DNA from: Pedobacter ginsengisoli
Lineage (GTDB): Bacteria; Bacteroidota; Bacteroidia; Sphingobacteriales; Sphingobacteriaceae
Length of the DNA: 64,000 nt
Direction: 5' to 3'
NCBI RefSeq assembly: GCF_002736205.1
Contig: NZ_CP024091.1
Span: 3,035,555 to 3,099,554 of the forward strand
Of the stretch, positions 63,928 to 64,000 are shown piece after piece; position 1 is the first letter of the stretch; each line of letters begins with the position of its first letter. Under the pieces are notes generated by a model. It saw nothing but the letters and a program-made list of their open reading frames with translations. It was not told the origin of the DNA and made no database searches. The translations under genes and the position numbers were made by a program.

Positions 63928-64000
63928 CTAGCTTTTATTCTCCCAATCTGATTTTTTCAATTCAAACCAATCTATCGGATCACCTTCATAGTCAAAAGTC
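63928..64000 (-). CDS. C-terminal end of an unidentified protein, partial
   Basis: From the right edge a minus-strand frame reads TFDYEGDPIDWFELKKSDW and ends ENKS then TAG at 63928-63930. Only 23 residues are visible, hydrophilic and acidic. The composition is protein-like and the frame is open to the edge, but nothing identifies the family. The rest lies outside the window. Confidence 0.35.
   Translation of the reverse strand, partial: TFDYEGDPIDWFELKKSDWENKS

Overview
The window looks like chromosome of a Bacteroidetes bacterium, most likely family Sphingobacteriaceae (Pedobacter-like). The base composition is AT-rich by eye. The supporting content is: two SusC/SusD outer-membrane uptake loci, each with its own FecR anti-sigma factor and ECF sigma factor; gliding-type genes gldA, gldF, gldG and gldC; lipoproteins with the C-K-K after the lipobox common in this phylum; TAnnTTTG promoter elements of the Bacteroidetes type; and little Shine-Dalgarno signal. 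I did not run any database search. Family names rest on motifs and remembered family sequences.

Layout. 1-10.2 kb: a cut-off heme-exporter gene (ccmC) at the left edge and ccmB at 9.6-10.2 kb on the same strand, separated by a 9-kb minus-strand cassette (ECF sigma, FecR, SusC, SusD, fasciclin lipoprotein, second lipoprotein). 10.3-13.2 kb: a DUF421 membrane protein and a four-gene minus-strand unit (DEAD-box helicase, small membrane protein, gldC, membrane protein). 13.3-18.7 kb: pyrC with a DUF3810 metallopeptidase-like gene, hscA, and a broken phospholipase C/S1-P1-like gene. 18.7-26 kb: minus-strand DedA protein, DUF4397 lipoprotein, dnaN, gldG, gldF, two paralogous outer-membrane barrels, gldA. 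26-37 kb: glyS, then the second SusCD/FecR/sigma locus, followed by a metallophosphoesterase fused to a PQQ-type propeller. 37-40.4 kb: secreted CAP protein, LTA-synthase-like enzyme, GtrA protein. 40.4-48.2 kb: aromatic amino acid catabolism (aromatic amino acid hydroxylase, SDR, flavin-reductase-like protein, fumarylacetoacetate hydrolase, hmgA, hppD). 48.3-56.9 kb: housekeeping and signalling genes (BrkB, outer-membrane barrel, 7TM histidine kinase, TPR protein, ribE, accC, threonine aldolase). 57.2-62.1 kb: a sugar/glycolysis block (BadF-type kinase, Nudix-type regulator, pfkA, second BadF-type protein, gapA). 62.2-64 kb: a TonB-C-like secreted protein, the remains of a tyrosine recombinase, and the tail of an unidentified gene.

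How the genes work together. Each SusCD locus probably senses and imports its own substrate, with SusC signalling through FecR to the ECF sigma. The aromatic genes cover Phe to Tyr, 4-hydroxyphenylpyruvate to homogentisate to maleylacetoacetate, and the final hydrolysis; the transaminase and maleylacetoacetate isomerase are not in the window. The pfkA-badF-gapA unit links upper and lower glycolysis in one transcript, with a divergent Nudix-type regulator.

Most worth a second look: the split ccm locus with two identical LacI-like operator candidates; TAnnTTTG boxes 4-7 nt before ATG in four housekeeping genes (likely leaderless mRNAs); the aromatic amino acid hydroxylase with a large insertion and C-terminal half of unknown role, translationally coupled to an SDR; and a BadF-type protein that has lost its phosphate-1 Asp inside the glycolytic operon. 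I saw no rRNA, tRNA, CRISPR array or intact insertion sequence.
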